DNA of 64,000 bases from Pedobacter sp. Leaf41 (GTDB lineage Bacteria; Bacteroidota; Bacteroidia; Sphingobacteriales; Sphingobacteriaceae), in the NCBI RefSeq assembly GCF_001422545.1, contig NZ_LMLE01000012.1:1-64000 (forward strand). The letters run 5' to 3'. The position numbers were made by a program, and so were the translations under genes. Numbering within the stretch: the first letter of the stretch is position 1; every line of letters begins with the position of its first letter. A model generated the notes under the pieces. That model saw only the letters and a list, made by a program, of their open reading frames with translations. It did not search any database and was not told the origin of the DNA. Positions 17,012 to 26,322 of the stretch are shown piece after piece.

Positions 17012-18235
17012 CTAAGAAGTAACCCCATCCTTCTTTCTGGTTTTCATAATTAAAACCATTATCGCTAAAGAAATCACAATCATCACCAAATAACTGAAAC
17101 TCAAATTCCGCTCATCTTTTGCCGGGAACAAATTCACGATGCCATAACTTAGAAAGGAAACGATTACATAAGTAATTCCGCCTGTTAAACCCCCAGCTAT
17201 ACCCGCATTTTTAGGAAATTTGCTTAGGCAGAATGTGAAATAATTATTAAAAGTAAAACCAGCACCAATGTGAATAATGAAAGCGAAAAAAATCAGTGAA
17301 AATAAATTCGATACGAAATTTAAGCTAACGATCATTAAGGCTACGAACACCACTTGAAGTAGCGAATTGAGCATTAATCTTTTAAAAAACGGCTTATTGA
17401 TTGTTGCTTTTCCTATAAAACCTCCAACCATCCAGGCGAAGCCTAAAACCAAAGAACTATAACCTGCAACAACCGGCGAATAATGCAGTTCATGTTCAAT
17501 TATGAAAGGTCCGGTCATGTTGTAAACCATTACCATACAGTAGGCAAGGCCAAGCATTACGATACCAAGTGTAAAACTGGTTGTTTTTACCATACTCAAA
17601 TAAATATTGCTAATCTTTTTCAGTTGGAAATCAGTAAAATGTGTCAGCGTTTCTCCACTAAACAAAAATTCCAAGAAGGCAAAAACTAAAGCGAAACCCG
17701 CAAGGAAGTAAAAGTTAGATTCCCAGCCAAAAGACGTTTGTAGATAACCGCCTACAAACGGCGCTATAATTGGTCCGGTAGACCAAATAATGGAAAACAA
17801 ACTCAAATAATGCTTTAATTTATCGCCTGTAAATAAATCTACAAAATATGCTCGTTTAGCTACAACTACTGCACCCACAGAAAGACCATGAACAATCCTC
17901 ATTAAATAAATAAGGTAGATATTATGGGTGATGGCAATAATTATACTCGCCGCCGCAAATATCAATAGGCTGTATAGCCCAATTTTGTACCGTCCGAAAC
18001 TATCGAGCAAACTTCCTACAAAAAGTTGAGCAACGCCGTAGCTGATCAGAAAAATACTTAATGTCAATTGAACCTGAACACTGCTGATGTTCATTTCGCC
18101 TGCCATTGTAGGTAGCGATGGAATATAAATATCTGTAGCGAAACCAGAGAGCGGAATTAGGGTGAATGCCAAAAGCGTGGCTATGCCCTGATTTTTTTCT
18201 TTTATCGCCGGTTGTTGAGTAATAGAAGATGTCAT
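17012..18235 (-). CDS. MFS transporter, Bcr/CflA-like drug exporter
   Basis: A 407-residue major-facilitator protein with 12 predicted membrane helices. After a short polar N-terminus comes GFATDIYIPSLPTMAGEMN, the typical TM1-loop of the Bcr/CflA group of proton-driven drug exporters. GSLLDSFGRYKIGLY follows as motif A between TM2 and TM3, then MRIVHGLSVGAVVVAKRAYFVD. The substrate cannot be read from sequence. It is a single gene with no local regulator, flanked by repeats on its 3' side. Confidence 0.88.
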   Translation of the reverse strand: MTSSITQQPAIKEKNQGIATLLAFTLIPLSGFATDIYIPSLPTMAGEMNISSVQVQLTLSIFLISYGVAQLFVGSLLDSFGRYKIGLYSLLIFAAASIIIAITHNIYLIYLMRIVHGLSVGAVVVAKRAYFVDLFTGDKLKHYLSLFSIIWSTGPIIAPFVGGYLQTSFGWESNFYFLAGFALVFAFLEFLFSGETLTHFTDFQLKKISNIYLSMVKTTSFTLGIVMLGLAYCMVMVYNMTGPFIIEHELHYSPVVAGYSSLVLGFAWMVGGFIGKATINKPFFKRLMLNSLLQVVFVALMIVSLNFVSNLFSLIFFAFIIHIGAGFTFNNYFTFCLSKFPKNAGIAGGLTGGITYVIVSFLSYGIVNLFPAKDERNLSFSYLVMIVISLAIMVLIMKTRKKDGVTS

Positions 18236-18518
18236 TGTTGAGGAATTGAATGGATATTTGAAACCACCAATAAATAATGCGGCAAAAGTAGTATTTTATC
18301 ACAATGTCAATTTATCCGTTAGCCAATAAACACATCTAGATTACAAAACAGTGGTATTTTTACTTTTGAAACAGAATAATTGAAGGATTTTATAAACTAA
18401 AGCACCTTCTTTTACAGTAAAAAATCTCTGAAAATGAATGTAGAGAAATTTATATCTCGCTTTAAACGTTTTTAACTGATATTTTTTTAAGTTTGAAGAA
18501 TACAACAACCAGGCAAAA

Positions 18519-20465
18519 ATGTTCGAAAAGCTATTTAGAAAGAAATCTATCTCCAAAATTTTAAAAGATGCGGCAAGCGGCTATGGTGATCATGAAAATA
18601 CGCTTCATAAAACATTAGGGGTACGAGATTTAACTGCATTTGGTATTGCGGCAATTATTGGTGCTGGTATTTTTAGTACTATTGGTAAAGCCAGTGCAGA
18701 TGGTGGTCCGGCGGTGATATTTTTGTTTATTTTTACTGCGGTTGCTTGTAGTTTTGCGGCTTTCGCCTATGCCGAATTTGCTTCAATGGTTCCGGTTTCG
18801 GGCAGTGCATACACTTATTCTTACGTAGCATTTGGCGAGTTGGTGGCCTGGATTATTGGCTGGTCGCTCATCATGGAATACTCGATAGGAAATATCACGG
18901 TAGCCATTTCTTGGTCTGATTACTTTACCGGATTACTCTCTTCTATTAAAATACCATTCTTAAATATCAACGGCATTCATGTTCCCGATTGGGCAACTAT
19001 GGATTATTTGAGTGCTTATAATGGACATAAAATTGCTGAAGCTTTATCGGCGGCAGGCAAAAACCTTAATGATTTGGATTCGGCTACAGCTTTAGCGAAT
19101 AACGCCTGGTTAACCGCTCCACAAATTGGAGGTTTTCACCTGGTTGCAGATATTCCCGCCCTAGGAATTATTATTTTGATTACCTGGTTAATTTACCGTG
19201 GAATGAAAGAAAGCCGTAATGCCAGCAATGCAATGGTGGTGGTAAAGCTGGCTGTTATTCTATTGGTGCTTGCAGTTGGTATATTTTATGTTGATACCAA
19301 CAATTGGAACCCTTTTGCACCAAATGGAGTTTCAGGTGTTTTGAAAGGTGTTTCGGCAGTTTTCTTCGCCTATATCGGTTTCGATGCTATTTCTACAACA
19401 GCCGAAGAATGTAAAAATCCACAACGTGATTTGCCCCGTGGAATGATGTGGGCAATTATTATCTGTACAATTTTATATGTTGCTATTGCCCTGGTTTTAA
19501 CAGGAATCGTAAAATCTGATACGCTTGCAGTAGGCGATCCACTTGCCTTTGTTTTCGATCAAATTAATTTAAAATTGATGAGTGGCATCATTGCCGTAAG
19601 TGCTGTTTTCGCAATGGCGAGTGTGCTTTTAGTGTTTCAAATGGGGCAACCACGTATTTGGATGAGCATGAGTCGCGATGGATTGTTACCAAAGTCTTTT
19701 TCAAAAATCCACCCGAAATACAAAACACCATCCTTCGCGACCATTGTAGTCGGCTTCGTTGTGGCTGTTCCGTCGTTATTTATGAACTTAACCATTGTAA
19801 CGGATCTCTGTTCGATAGGAACTTTATTTGCCTTTGTATTGGTTTGTGCAGGGGTTTTGGTATTGCAAAACCGTCCGGATGTTCAACGTGGTAAGTTTAA
19901 AATCCCTTATTTAAATAGCAAGTTTATTGTGCCAATTGCTTTTATTGCAGCAGTAGCATTCGCTTTCACACAATACGGTAAGGAAACAAAAGCGTTCCTT
20001 TTAAACTCTCCTAAAACCGTTACCACGGTTAATTTTGTGACTTCCTTAAACGGAGAGGAACTTAAAATTGTAAGAGAAGAAATTGTAAAAAATGCGGCTC
20101 CACAGATTATGCTGGCAGATAAAGTTGACGCTGAGTCTTATTTGAGCGCATTACCTGTAGATCGTTACGAACAATTTATCTCCGCTTCTAAAATTTCATT
20201 CGACAAAAAGTATGAAAGTGGCTGGAGCCTTTTCAAACACAAAATACCGATGTGGATCTTCTTGATCATTTGTCTGATTATCTGCTATTACTGCATTACA
20301 CATAACCTTTCTCTAATTCCGGTTCTGGGGCTTATAAGCTGCTTATACATGATGTGTGAATTGGGAATTTCCAACTGGATTGGTTTTGGTATCTGGCTGG
20401 TTGTCGGCTTAGTGGTGTATTTTGCGTACGGATATAAGCATAGCAAGTTGGCACAAGAGGTTTAA
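18519..20465 (+). CDS. APC-family amino acid permease (cationic amino acid transporter-like)
   Basis: A 648-residue inner-membrane permease of the amino acid-polyamine-organocation superfamily. The TM1 motif FGIAAIIGAGIF and the later FFAYIGFDAISTTAEECKNPQRDLPRGM segment are diagnostic and resemble CAT-type transporters. It is longer than most because a soluble stretch of about 70 residues (roughly 495-565) sits between late helices. Predicted substrates are amino acids, specificity unknown. Its stop overlaps the start of a RAYT transposase gene by one base. Confidence 0.9.
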   Translation: MFEKLFRKKSISKILKDAASGYGDHENTLHKTLGVRDLTAFGIAAIIGAGIFSTIGKASADGGPAVIFLFIFTAVACSFAAFAYAEFASMVPVSGSAYTYSYVAFGELVAWIIGWSLIMEYSIGNITVAISWSDYFTGLLSSIKIPFLNINGIHVPDWATMDYLSAYNGHKIAEALSAAGKNLNDLDSATALANNAWLTAPQIGGFHLVADIPALGIIILITWLIYRGMKESRNASNAMVVVKLAVILLVLAVGIFYVDTNNWNPFAPNGVSGVLKGVSAVFFAYIGFDAISTTAEECKNPQRDLPRGMMWAIIICTILYVAIALVLTGIVKSDTLAVGDPLAFVFDQINLKLMSGIIAVSAVFAMASVLLVFQMGQPRIWMSMSRDGLLPKSFSKIHPKYKTPSFATIVVGFVVAVPSLFMNLTIVTDLCSIGTLFAFVLVCAGVLVLQNRPDVQRGKFKIPYLNSKFIVPIAFIAAVAFAFTQYGKETKAFLLNSPKTVTTVNFVTSLNGEELKIVREEIVKNAAPQIMLADKVDAESYLSALPVDRYEQFISASKISFDKKYESGWSLFKHKIPMWIFLIICLIICYYCITHNLSLIPVLGLISCLYMMCELGISNWIGFGIWLVVGLVVYFAYGYKHSKLAQEV

Positions 20466-21013
20466 TGGGTTATGATCCTTTATTACATCATCGCAGATCC
20501 ATTAGGTTAAAAGGATTTGATTATTCTAGCGCAGGAGCATATTTTATTACAATTTGTTGCGAAGATAGGTTACATAGATTTGGAAAAGTAACTGACGGCG
20601 AGATGATTTTGAATGATTGCGGAATGATTGCATACAATGAGTGGCATAATTTAGCTGAAAGATTCTTGAATTTCGAGCTGGATGTTTTTCAAATTATGCC
20701 GAATCACATGCATGGAATAATAGTTTTGTCTGATGAAATAGTTGTCGGGGCAACCCTTGCGGTTGCCCAAAAAGAAAGTGAAACAAGGGCAACCGCAAGG
20801 GTTGCCCCGACAATATCCGATATAGTCGGAGCGTATAAATCAATTGTTTCTAACTCTTGCTTAGACCTGTTCAAGCTAAAAAACAAAACTATGGGAAAAT
20901 TCTGGCAGAGGAATTACTACGAACATGTAATCCGGGATGAAAATGCTTATAATAATATCTCCAATTATATTTTGAATAACCCTAAAAAATGGGATGAAGA
21001 TAAATTTCAATAA
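20465..21013 (+). CDS. REP-associated tyrosine transposase (RAYT) with internal REP pair
   Basis: A 182-residue protein of the IS200-like Y1 transposase superfamily, RAYT branch. It begins with HHRRSIRLKGFDYSSAGAYF, carries the HUH metal site in IMPNHMHGIIVL, and has the catalytic-Tyr region near YKSIVSN, with FWQRNYYEHVIRDE after it. RAYTs act on REP palindromes by single-strand cleavage. About residues 93-117 are encoded by an inserted inverted repeat (20742-20813) that keeps frame. The start codon overlaps the permease stop in a TAATG junction, so translation may be coupled. No other transposase partner is near. Confidence 0.88.
   Translation: MGYDPLLHHRRSIRLKGFDYSSAGAYFITICCEDRLHRFGKVTDGEMILNDCGMIAYNEWHNLAERFLNFELDVFQIMPNHMHGIIVLSDEIVVGATLAVAQKESETRATARVAPTISDIVGAYKSIVSNSCLDLFKLKNKTMGKFWQRNYYEHVIRDENAYNNISNYILNNPKKWDEDKFQ
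20742..20813. repeat. 27-bp perfect inverted repeat (paired REP hairpins) inside RAYT gene
   Basis: 20742-20768 is the exact reverse complement of 20787-20813, with an 18-base spacer. Each arm is itself a hairpin: GGGCAACC and GGTTGCCC around a 5-base loop. Two REP-like hairpins in opposite orientation make a BIME-like unit. It spans 72 bases, 24 codons, and leaves the frame intact. Confidence 0.95.
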
Positions 21014-21017
21014 AAAA

Positions 21018-21045
21018 CCCATTTTATTCTAACGAATAAAATAGG
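21018..21045 (+). terminator. Hairpin after RAYT gene
   Basis: ATTTTATTC (21021-21029) pairs perfectly with GAATAAAAT (21034-21042), extended outward by CC/GG with one mismatch. It lies 8 bases after the stop. It has no T-run, so it may instead be a relic of the element end. Confidence 0.45.
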
Positions 21046-21070
21046 TTACTGACCTGATTAGGAATCAAAT

Positions 21071-21229
21071 CTAATTTTCTTTTTTCTTAATAAAAGCCAG
21101 TGCCGTAATCATCACTAATCCTAAAGCAGAGGCAATCATAAAAGTATTACCAGACTTAAGGTGGTAGATTTTAGCAGCCGGACCGGAAATAAAAAGACAA
21201 ATGCCAAGTATTAAAATTGCAGTTCTCAT
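21071..21229 (-). CDS. Small two-helix membrane protein (GldL-N-like), 52 aa
   Basis: An open frame of 52 codons, ATG at 21227-21229 and TAG at 21071-21073. It begins MRTAILILGICLFISG and continues PAAKIYHLKSGNTFMIASALGLVMITALAFIKKKEN, split here only for description. Two hydrophobic helices (about 3-16 and 29-46) flank a short polar turn, and the tail is Lys-rich, predicted cytoplasmic. The AAKI-H--G pattern recalls the N-terminal membrane part of the gliding motor protein GldL, but similarity is by eye and weak. It is 3 bases upstream of no other minus gene; kup ends and begins further right on the same strand, so it may be the last gene of a kup transcript. Confidence 0.6.
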   Translation of the reverse strand: MRTAILILGICLFISGPAAKIYHLKSGNTFMIASALGLVMITALAFIKKKEN

Positions 21230-21232
21230 GGA

Positions 21233-23191
21233 TTAAACCGGTAATCTATTGAGTTCAATATCGTCAGGAGTTACAAAAATTAAAGGCACTTTCTCTACAT
21301 CTACATAGCTGCTATCCAAACCAAAACTTCGTTCTTCTGATAAACTCATCTTCTTCAATATGAAATAATAGTCCATGATCTGACGTTCATAAAAACTCAG
21401 TTTTGTAAACTTAGAAAGGTGTTTCTCCAACAGAACGAACCTAAAATCACCCGCAATTTTATGCTTATTTAAAGATTTGTATTGACTCGTGATATCAATT
21501 TCCCCATTTTTTACCAGCTCTTCAACCACTTTACGGTACAGCAAATTTACCCTTTGCTCTATCCTGAAACCTAAGCGGAAATCAATACGGATAAGCTTTC
21601 CGGGAATCAAAAACTCCACCTTATAATCTAAGGTATAAGGCTCATCCATAACATCCACGTGAACCAACCAATAAACATCGGCACGTTTTGGCTCTTTTTG
21701 AATGATAGAATAAATAATTTTTGACTCTATCTCTGTTTTAAAATTTGCACTGGTGAGGTAAACCAATTGTGAGGAGTATTTTGGAACCGTTTCATCATTA
21801 CTCAATTCACTTATTATTTGATAGTAATCTTCAATTTCGACATATTTAACAAACCTGTTTTTGATTTTACGGGCAATAAACCAACTCCACATAATTGTAA
21901 AAAGAAGCGAGCCAATAAGTACAGTTACCCATCCTCCGTGTAAGAATTTAGTTAGGTTACTTATTAAAAATGTTCCCTCTATTATTAAATATGTAAAGAA
22001 AAATATGCCGATCAAATATTTTGGAAAGCGTTTACTTCTTAAGTAGAAACTTACCAAAATAGTAGTCATTAACATGGCAATGGTGATGGACAGACCGTAA
22101 GCTGCATCCATACTCTCCGACTTTCGGAATAACAGGACGATCCCACAACACCCGATCCAAAGCATCCAGTTTATAGATGGAACGTAAAGTTGTCCCTTCG
22201 TCATAGATGGATAAACAATCTTAATTTTCGGCCACAAGTTCAGTCGTACTGCTTCAGAAATTAAGGTAAAAGAGCCGCTAATTAAAGCCTGACTGGCTAT
22301 TACTGCTGCCATTGTTGCCAGAATCACCATCGGAATCTGAAACTGCTCGGGCACAATCTGGAAGAAAGGATTCGATTTTGCGCCAGGGATATAGGTTGTA
22401 CTGTTATGCAAAATCCAAACGCCTTGTCCAAGATAATTCAATATCAGCGTAAGCTTTACAAAAATCCAACTGATGCGGATATTATTCCTGCCGCAATGTC
22501 CTAAGTCTGAATAAAGCGCTTCAGCACCCGTTGTACAAAGGAAAACCCCACCCAAAATAAGGAAGGCAAGTTTATTAGTTATCAGCAGGTGTATGGCCCA
22601 ATAAGGATTAAAGGCTTTAAGTATACCAAAATCTTTGATGATAAAAGAAATACCTAGAATGCCCAATACTGCAAACCAGACGAACATAACAGGACCAAAA
22701 AGCTTACCTACTAAATTGGTACCAAATTGCTGAATAACAAATAGAATAGTTAAGATAATAAGCACAACTGGGATGACCTGGAAATCGAATTTTCGGGTCA
22801 AACCCTCAATTGCTGAGGTAACAGTAATACTTGGCGTTATAATTCCATCAGCCAGCAGGGCGCAACCCCCAATAACGGCAGGAACCACGAGCCACTTCGC
22901 TTTTTTACGAACAAGAGAAAACAAAGAAAAGATTCCACCTTCACCCTTATTATCAGCTTTAAGCGTAATGATTACGTACTTGATAGTGGTTTGGAGCGTT
23001 AAGGTCCAGATGATACAAGAAAGTACACCTAAAACATTTTCAGGATTAATATTTTGCCTCCCTCCTAAAATTGTAGTAAAAATAGCATTTAAGGTGTAAA
23101 GCGGAGAGGTACCAATATCGCCGAAAACAATCCCGAGGCTAATTAAAACACCCCCGGCAGTTAATGCATTAACATTTTTATGATTTGACAC
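21233..23191 (-). CDS. kup: Kup-family potassium uptake protein
   Basis: A 652-residue K+/H+ symporter of the Kup/HAK/KT family. The N-terminal VFGDIGTSPLYTL signature is at about 22-34. There are roughly 12 membrane helices up to about residue 440, including GEGGIFSLFSL and FLCTTGAEALYSDLGHCGRNNI. A C-terminal cytoplasmic domain follows. It is monocistronic or cotranscribed with the 52-aa protein 3 bases downstream. A promoter matching the local consensus precedes it. Confidence 0.94.
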   Translation of the reverse strand: MSNHKNVNALTAGGVLISLGIVFGDIGTSPLYTLNAIFTTILGGRQNINPENVLGVLSCIIWTLTLQTTIKYVIITLKADNKGEGGIFSLFSLVRKKAKWLVVPAVIGGCALLADGIITPSITVTSAIEGLTRKFDFQVIPVVLIILTILFVIQQFGTNLVGKLFGPVMFVWFAVLGILGISFIIKDFGILKAFNPYWAIHLLITNKLAFLILGGVFLCTTGAEALYSDLGHCGRNNIRISWIFVKLTLILNYLGQGVWILHNSTTYIPGAKSNPFFQIVPEQFQIPMVILATMAAVIASQALISGSFTLISEAVRLNLWPKIKIVYPSMTKGQLYVPSINWMLWIGCCGIVLLFRKSESMDAAYGLSITIAMLMTTILVSFYLRSKRFPKYLIGIFFFTYLIIEGTFLISNLTKFLHGGWVTVLIGSLLFTIMWSWFIARKIKNRFVKYVEIEDYYQIISELSNDETVPKYSSQLVYLTSANFKTEIESKIIYSIIQKEPKRADVYWLVHVDVMDEPYTLDYKVEFLIPGKLIRIDFRLGFRIEQRVNLLYRKVVEELVKNGEIDITSQYKSLNKHKIAGDFRFVLLEKHLSKFTKLSFYERQIMDYYFILKKMSLSEERSFGLDSSYVDVEKVPLIFVTPDDIELNRLPV

Positions 23192-23212
23192 TTCGTTTAT
23201 ATTTTAGTGCGT

Positions 23213-23243
23213 CAAAAGTAAACTAACTATAACAAATTAACAA
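23213..23243 (-). promoter_or_regulatory. Promoter of kup
   Basis: On the minus strand TTG (23241-23243) and TACTTTTG (23213-23220) are separated by 20 bases, matching the Bacteroidota -33/-7 pattern, 22 bases upstream of the kup ATG. Confidence 0.55.
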
Positions 23244-23367
23244 CCATAATATTGTGTAATTTTCACACTATGAAAAACAAAATTAATTGTTAAATTGTGT
23301 TAAATTATAACAGAACCATAAAATGTTTAATTTCTTTGTTTTTAATTAATACATTTGCTTAACAAAT

Positions 23368-23901
23368 TTGATGAAACTCTACCCACTAACGTTGCTCACA
23401 AAACTTGCATGCATTTTATGCATCGCTTTGTTGTGCAGTGTTAATTCTTGGGCCCAACAAGCTGATAGTATTCATATTAGCCTGAAAAACAGAGTCAAAA
23501 AAACAAGCAGAGTTCCGGAGATTAAAGCAAATATTCAGCCTTACCGACCATTGTTTGGAACCTTAGGTAATTCAGGAATGTTTAACACTTATTCTGGAAG
23601 TGCAAAGCCTGCCAATATTGCTGCAACGAAAGATAAATTACTCACGATAGTTAAAATTTATCCTAACCCAGTTGAAGATCAGCTGAATATTATTTTATCT
23701 ATAGGAAAAGACGGAACCCAGACTACGGTTAAAATTATTGATTTATTGGGCAATGAAGTGGTTACGCTTTCCAACGAGAGGCTGAATGCAGGTGAACAAA
23801 CCAGAACCTTTAATATCCCGAGCCGATTAAATGCTGGCATCTATTTTTTAAGAGTAATGGCGGGCTCAGAAAGCCAAGTAAAACGCATCTCTGTTTTATA
23901 A
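23368..23901 (+). CDS. Secreted protein with type IX sorting domain
   Basis: A 177-residue protein with an N-terminal signal peptide (cleavage near SWAQQ, about 29). A linker follows, then a C-terminal type IX secretion sorting domain (about 93-177). The domain shows IYPNPVEDQLNI, then IIDLLGNEVV, LNAGEQTRTFNI and LNAGIYFLRV, ending KRISVL. Almost nothing but the domain is left after the signal peptide, so the cargo part is only about 60 residues with no recognisable motif. The domain implies export through the type IX system and C-terminal processing at the cell surface. A -7-like TACATTTG lies at 23350-23357. Confidence 0.85.
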   Translation: MMKLYPLTLLTKLACILCIALLCSVNSWAQQADSIHISLKNRVKKTSRVPEIKANIQPYRPLFGTLGNSGMFNTYSGSAKPANIAATKDKLLTIVKIYPNPVEDQLNIILSIGKDGTQTTVKIIDLLGNEVVTLSNERLNAGEQTRTFNIPSRLNAGIYFLRVMAGSESQVKRISVL

Positions 23902-23973
23902 GCACAATTTCTTTTCTATTTTTGACTCTTCGGGAACCATTTCCGAAAAAATACCTCATAAAATTAATCTAGT

Positions 23974-24585
23974 ATGAAAATCATCGCTATTGGTCGCAAT
24001 TATGCCGAACATGCAAAAGAATTAAATAATCCCATTCCTACAACGCCCGTAATTTTCATGAAACCCGATACGGCATTATTGAAGGAGAATAAACCTTTTT
24101 ATTTGCCAGAATTTTCTAACGACGTTCATTATGAATTAGAAGTGGTGTTAAAAATCTGTAAAGAGGGTAAACATATCGCTGAAAAATTTGCGGCAAATTA
24201 TTATGACGAAATTGGTTTAGGAATTGATTTTACAGCCCGTGACATTCAAAGTAAGCACAAAGAAAAAGGCTTGCCATGGGAACTTGCAAAAAGTTTCGAT
24301 AGCTCTGCCCCCATCAGCATCTTCTTGCCTAAATCTGATTTTGAAAATTTATATGATTTAAACTTCGAGTTAAAAATCAATGGCGAAACTCGTCAGAAAG
24401 GGTATACCAAAGATTTACTCTTCTCGTTTGAAAAGATAATCAGTTTTGTTTCACAATACATTACCTTAAAAAAAGGCGATTTAATTTTTACAGGTACGCC
24501 TGAAGGGGTAGGAAAAATTAATCAGGGCGATAAACTGGAAGCATGGTTAGAAGAAAAGCAACTGTTGAATTTTGATGTAAAATAA
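23974..24585 (+). CDS. Fumarylacetoacetate hydrolase family protein
   Basis: A short FAH-fold enzyme of 203 aa, the size of the FAHD1/YcgM group that acts as acylpyruvase or oxaloacetate decarboxylase. It begins IAIGRNYAEHAKELN, carries metal-binding acidic residues in NDVHYELEVVLKI and GIDFTARDIQ, and ends with FTGTPEGVGKINQGD. The exact substrate is undetermined. It is followed after 3 bases by the M23 peptidase gene, so the two are cotranscribed although their functions look unrelated. Confidence 0.9.
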   Translation: MKIIAIGRNYAEHAKELNNPIPTTPVIFMKPDTALLKENKPFYLPEFSNDVHYELEVVLKICKEGKHIAEKFAANYYDEIGLGIDFTARDIQSKHKEKGLPWELAKSFDSSAPISIFLPKSDFENLYDLNFELKINGETRQKGYTKDLLFSFEKIISFVSQYITLKKGDLIFTGTPEGVGKINQGDKLEAWLEEKQLLNFDVK

Positions 24586-24588
24586 AGA

Positions 24589-26322
24589 ATGATAAAAATC
24601 CCGATCCGCAACTTGTTCAAGACCTCTTTCCTTGTTTGTTTTTCTTTATTAGCTCATTTCGCACAGGCGCAACAAATATTTAGCACCAATAAATATCCGA
24701 TAACCGATTTTCGACAGCCTTTGGATATTACTCCTCCTGCCCTGGCGGGATCATTTGGGGAAATTCGTGGAAACCATTTCCACTCTGGGATCGACTTCCG
24801 GACAAATCAACGAGAAGGGTATCCGGTTTATGCGGTTGCAGACGGATACATTTCCCGCCTTAGAGTTCAAAATAGTGGCTTCGGCTTGGCGCTTTACATC
24901 AATCATGCAAATGGATTTACCACTGTTTATGGCCACCTACAACGCTTTTCTCCAAAAATAGCAACCATTGTAAAAGATCTGGAGTACGAAAAAAAATCAT
25001 TCGAGATTGATGAGTTTCCTGAAGCCACACTTATTCCTGTTCGTAAAGGTGAAGTAATTGCCTGGTCGGGTAACCGAGGGAGTTCCGGAGGGCCGCATTT
25101 ACATTTTGAAATTAGAGATACCAAAACAGAAGAAACCATAAACCCGCAATTTTTCGGCATTAACATTCCTGATAATATCCCGCCGGTAATTCACGGTTTA
25201 TATGCTTACCGTTTAAATGGAAAAAATTTTAACGAATCGACGCCGAAACAAGCCATTGGCATTAGTGGTGCAGCTGGCAGTTACAAAGCAGCTGCTCCGG
25301 TTAGCTTAACCGGTGAAGTTGGTTTTGGCATTGTGGTAACCGATAGACATAATGGTTTATCTGGCACAAATGGCGTTTATTCTATCCAACTGGAGCTTGA
25401 TGGCAAAATGATTTATACGTCTGCTTTAGAACGTTTTTCTTTTGAGAACAGCAAAGCGATTAATTCACACATTGATTATCCAACTTATATCAATACGAAA
25501 AGAAGTATTCAAAAAAGTTTTGTTGATCCTGGAAATCCCCTGAAAATTTATAGTGGGTTAGTGAATAGCGGAAGAATTAACTTTAATGATGGCGCAACGC
25601 ACCAGCTTCGATATATCATAACCGATTCAAAAGGAAACGCATCAATATTGCCTTTTACGGTAAATGCTGGAACAGCTTCTTTCGCCGCTCCTGTTATCCC
25701 AGCGGGTTTAAATTTTCCTTATAATAAAGCAAGTGAATTTAATAGCGATGAAATCAAAGTCGTTATTCCGCAAGGCACTTTATATAACGACTTAAATTTT
25801 GTGTATAAAAAATTGCCTAAACCAGCTGGAAACGCTTTTTCTGCCATACATCAAATTCATAATAGATTTACCCCGCTACATATCGGGTTTAATTTATGGA
25901 TAAAAGCCGATGCCCTTCCCGAAAGTTTACGTGATAAAGCTTTGATAGTAAGCACGGGTGGTTCATCACAAGGCGGTTCGTTCGATAACGGCTACTTAAA
26001 AGCGACACCAAAGAATTTCGGCAGTTTTTATATTGCTGTTGATACGATAGCGCCCAGAATTGTCCCTACTAATATTACCGATGGAAAAAGTATGGCAGGG
26101 TTATCAAAAATGACTTTCAAAATCAGTGATAATCTTTCTGGAATAAAAAGTTTTAGCGGCTACATTGATGGCAAATGGGTTTTAATGGAATTTGATACAA
26201 AAACAGCAACCCTATGGCACAGCTTTGATGATAGAACAGCATCTGGCAAACACACTTTTGAGTTGGTGGTAACAGACGGTAAAGAGAATGTGAAGCGTTA
26301 TGCCATTTCATTTTTCAGATAG
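24589..26322 (+). CDS. M23-family peptidoglycan metallopeptidase
   Basis: A secreted LytM/M23 peptidase of 577 aa. The signal peptide ends near AQAQQ (about 28). The zinc ligands are His 65 and Asp 69 in HFHSGIDF and His 172 in GPHLHFEI, with His 170 as catalytic partner; the domain covers about 55-185. Residues about 200-577 are beta-rich, Ig-like, with no further catalytic motif. The likely role is cleavage of peptidoglycan cross-links in the periplasm. It is cotranscribed with the FAH gene. Confidence 0.9.
   Translation: MIKIPIRNLFKTSFLVCFSLLAHFAQAQQIFSTNKYPITDFRQPLDITPPALAGSFGEIRGNHFHSGIDFRTNQREGYPVYAVADGYISRLRVQNSGFGLALYINHANGFTTVYGHLQRFSPKIATIVKDLEYEKKSFEIDEFPEATLIPVRKGEVIAWSGNRGSSGGPHLHFEIRDTKTEETINPQFFGINIPDNIPPVIHGLYAYRLNGKNFNESTPKQAIGISGAAGSYKAAAPVSLTGEVGFGIVVTDRHNGLSGTNGVYSIQLELDGKMIYTSALERFSFENSKAINSHIDYPTYINTKRSIQKSFVDPGNPLKIYSGLVNSGRINFNDGATHQLRYIITDSKGNASILPFTVNAGTASFAAPVIPAGLNFPYNKASEFNSDEIKVVIPQGTLYNDLNFVYKKLPKPAGNAFSAIHQIHNRFTPLHIGFNLWIKADALPESLRDKALIVSTGGSSQGGSFDNGYLKATPKNFGSFYIAVDTIAPRIVPTNITDGKSMAGLSKMTFKISDNLSGIKSFSGYIDGKWVLMEFDTKTATLWHSFDDRTASGKHTFELVVTDGKENVKRYAISFFR

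Noticed and set aside
20704..20886. 60-residue minus-strand frame inside the RAYT gene
   Set aside because: It exists only because the palindrome reads open on both strands; the plus frame has the family motifs.
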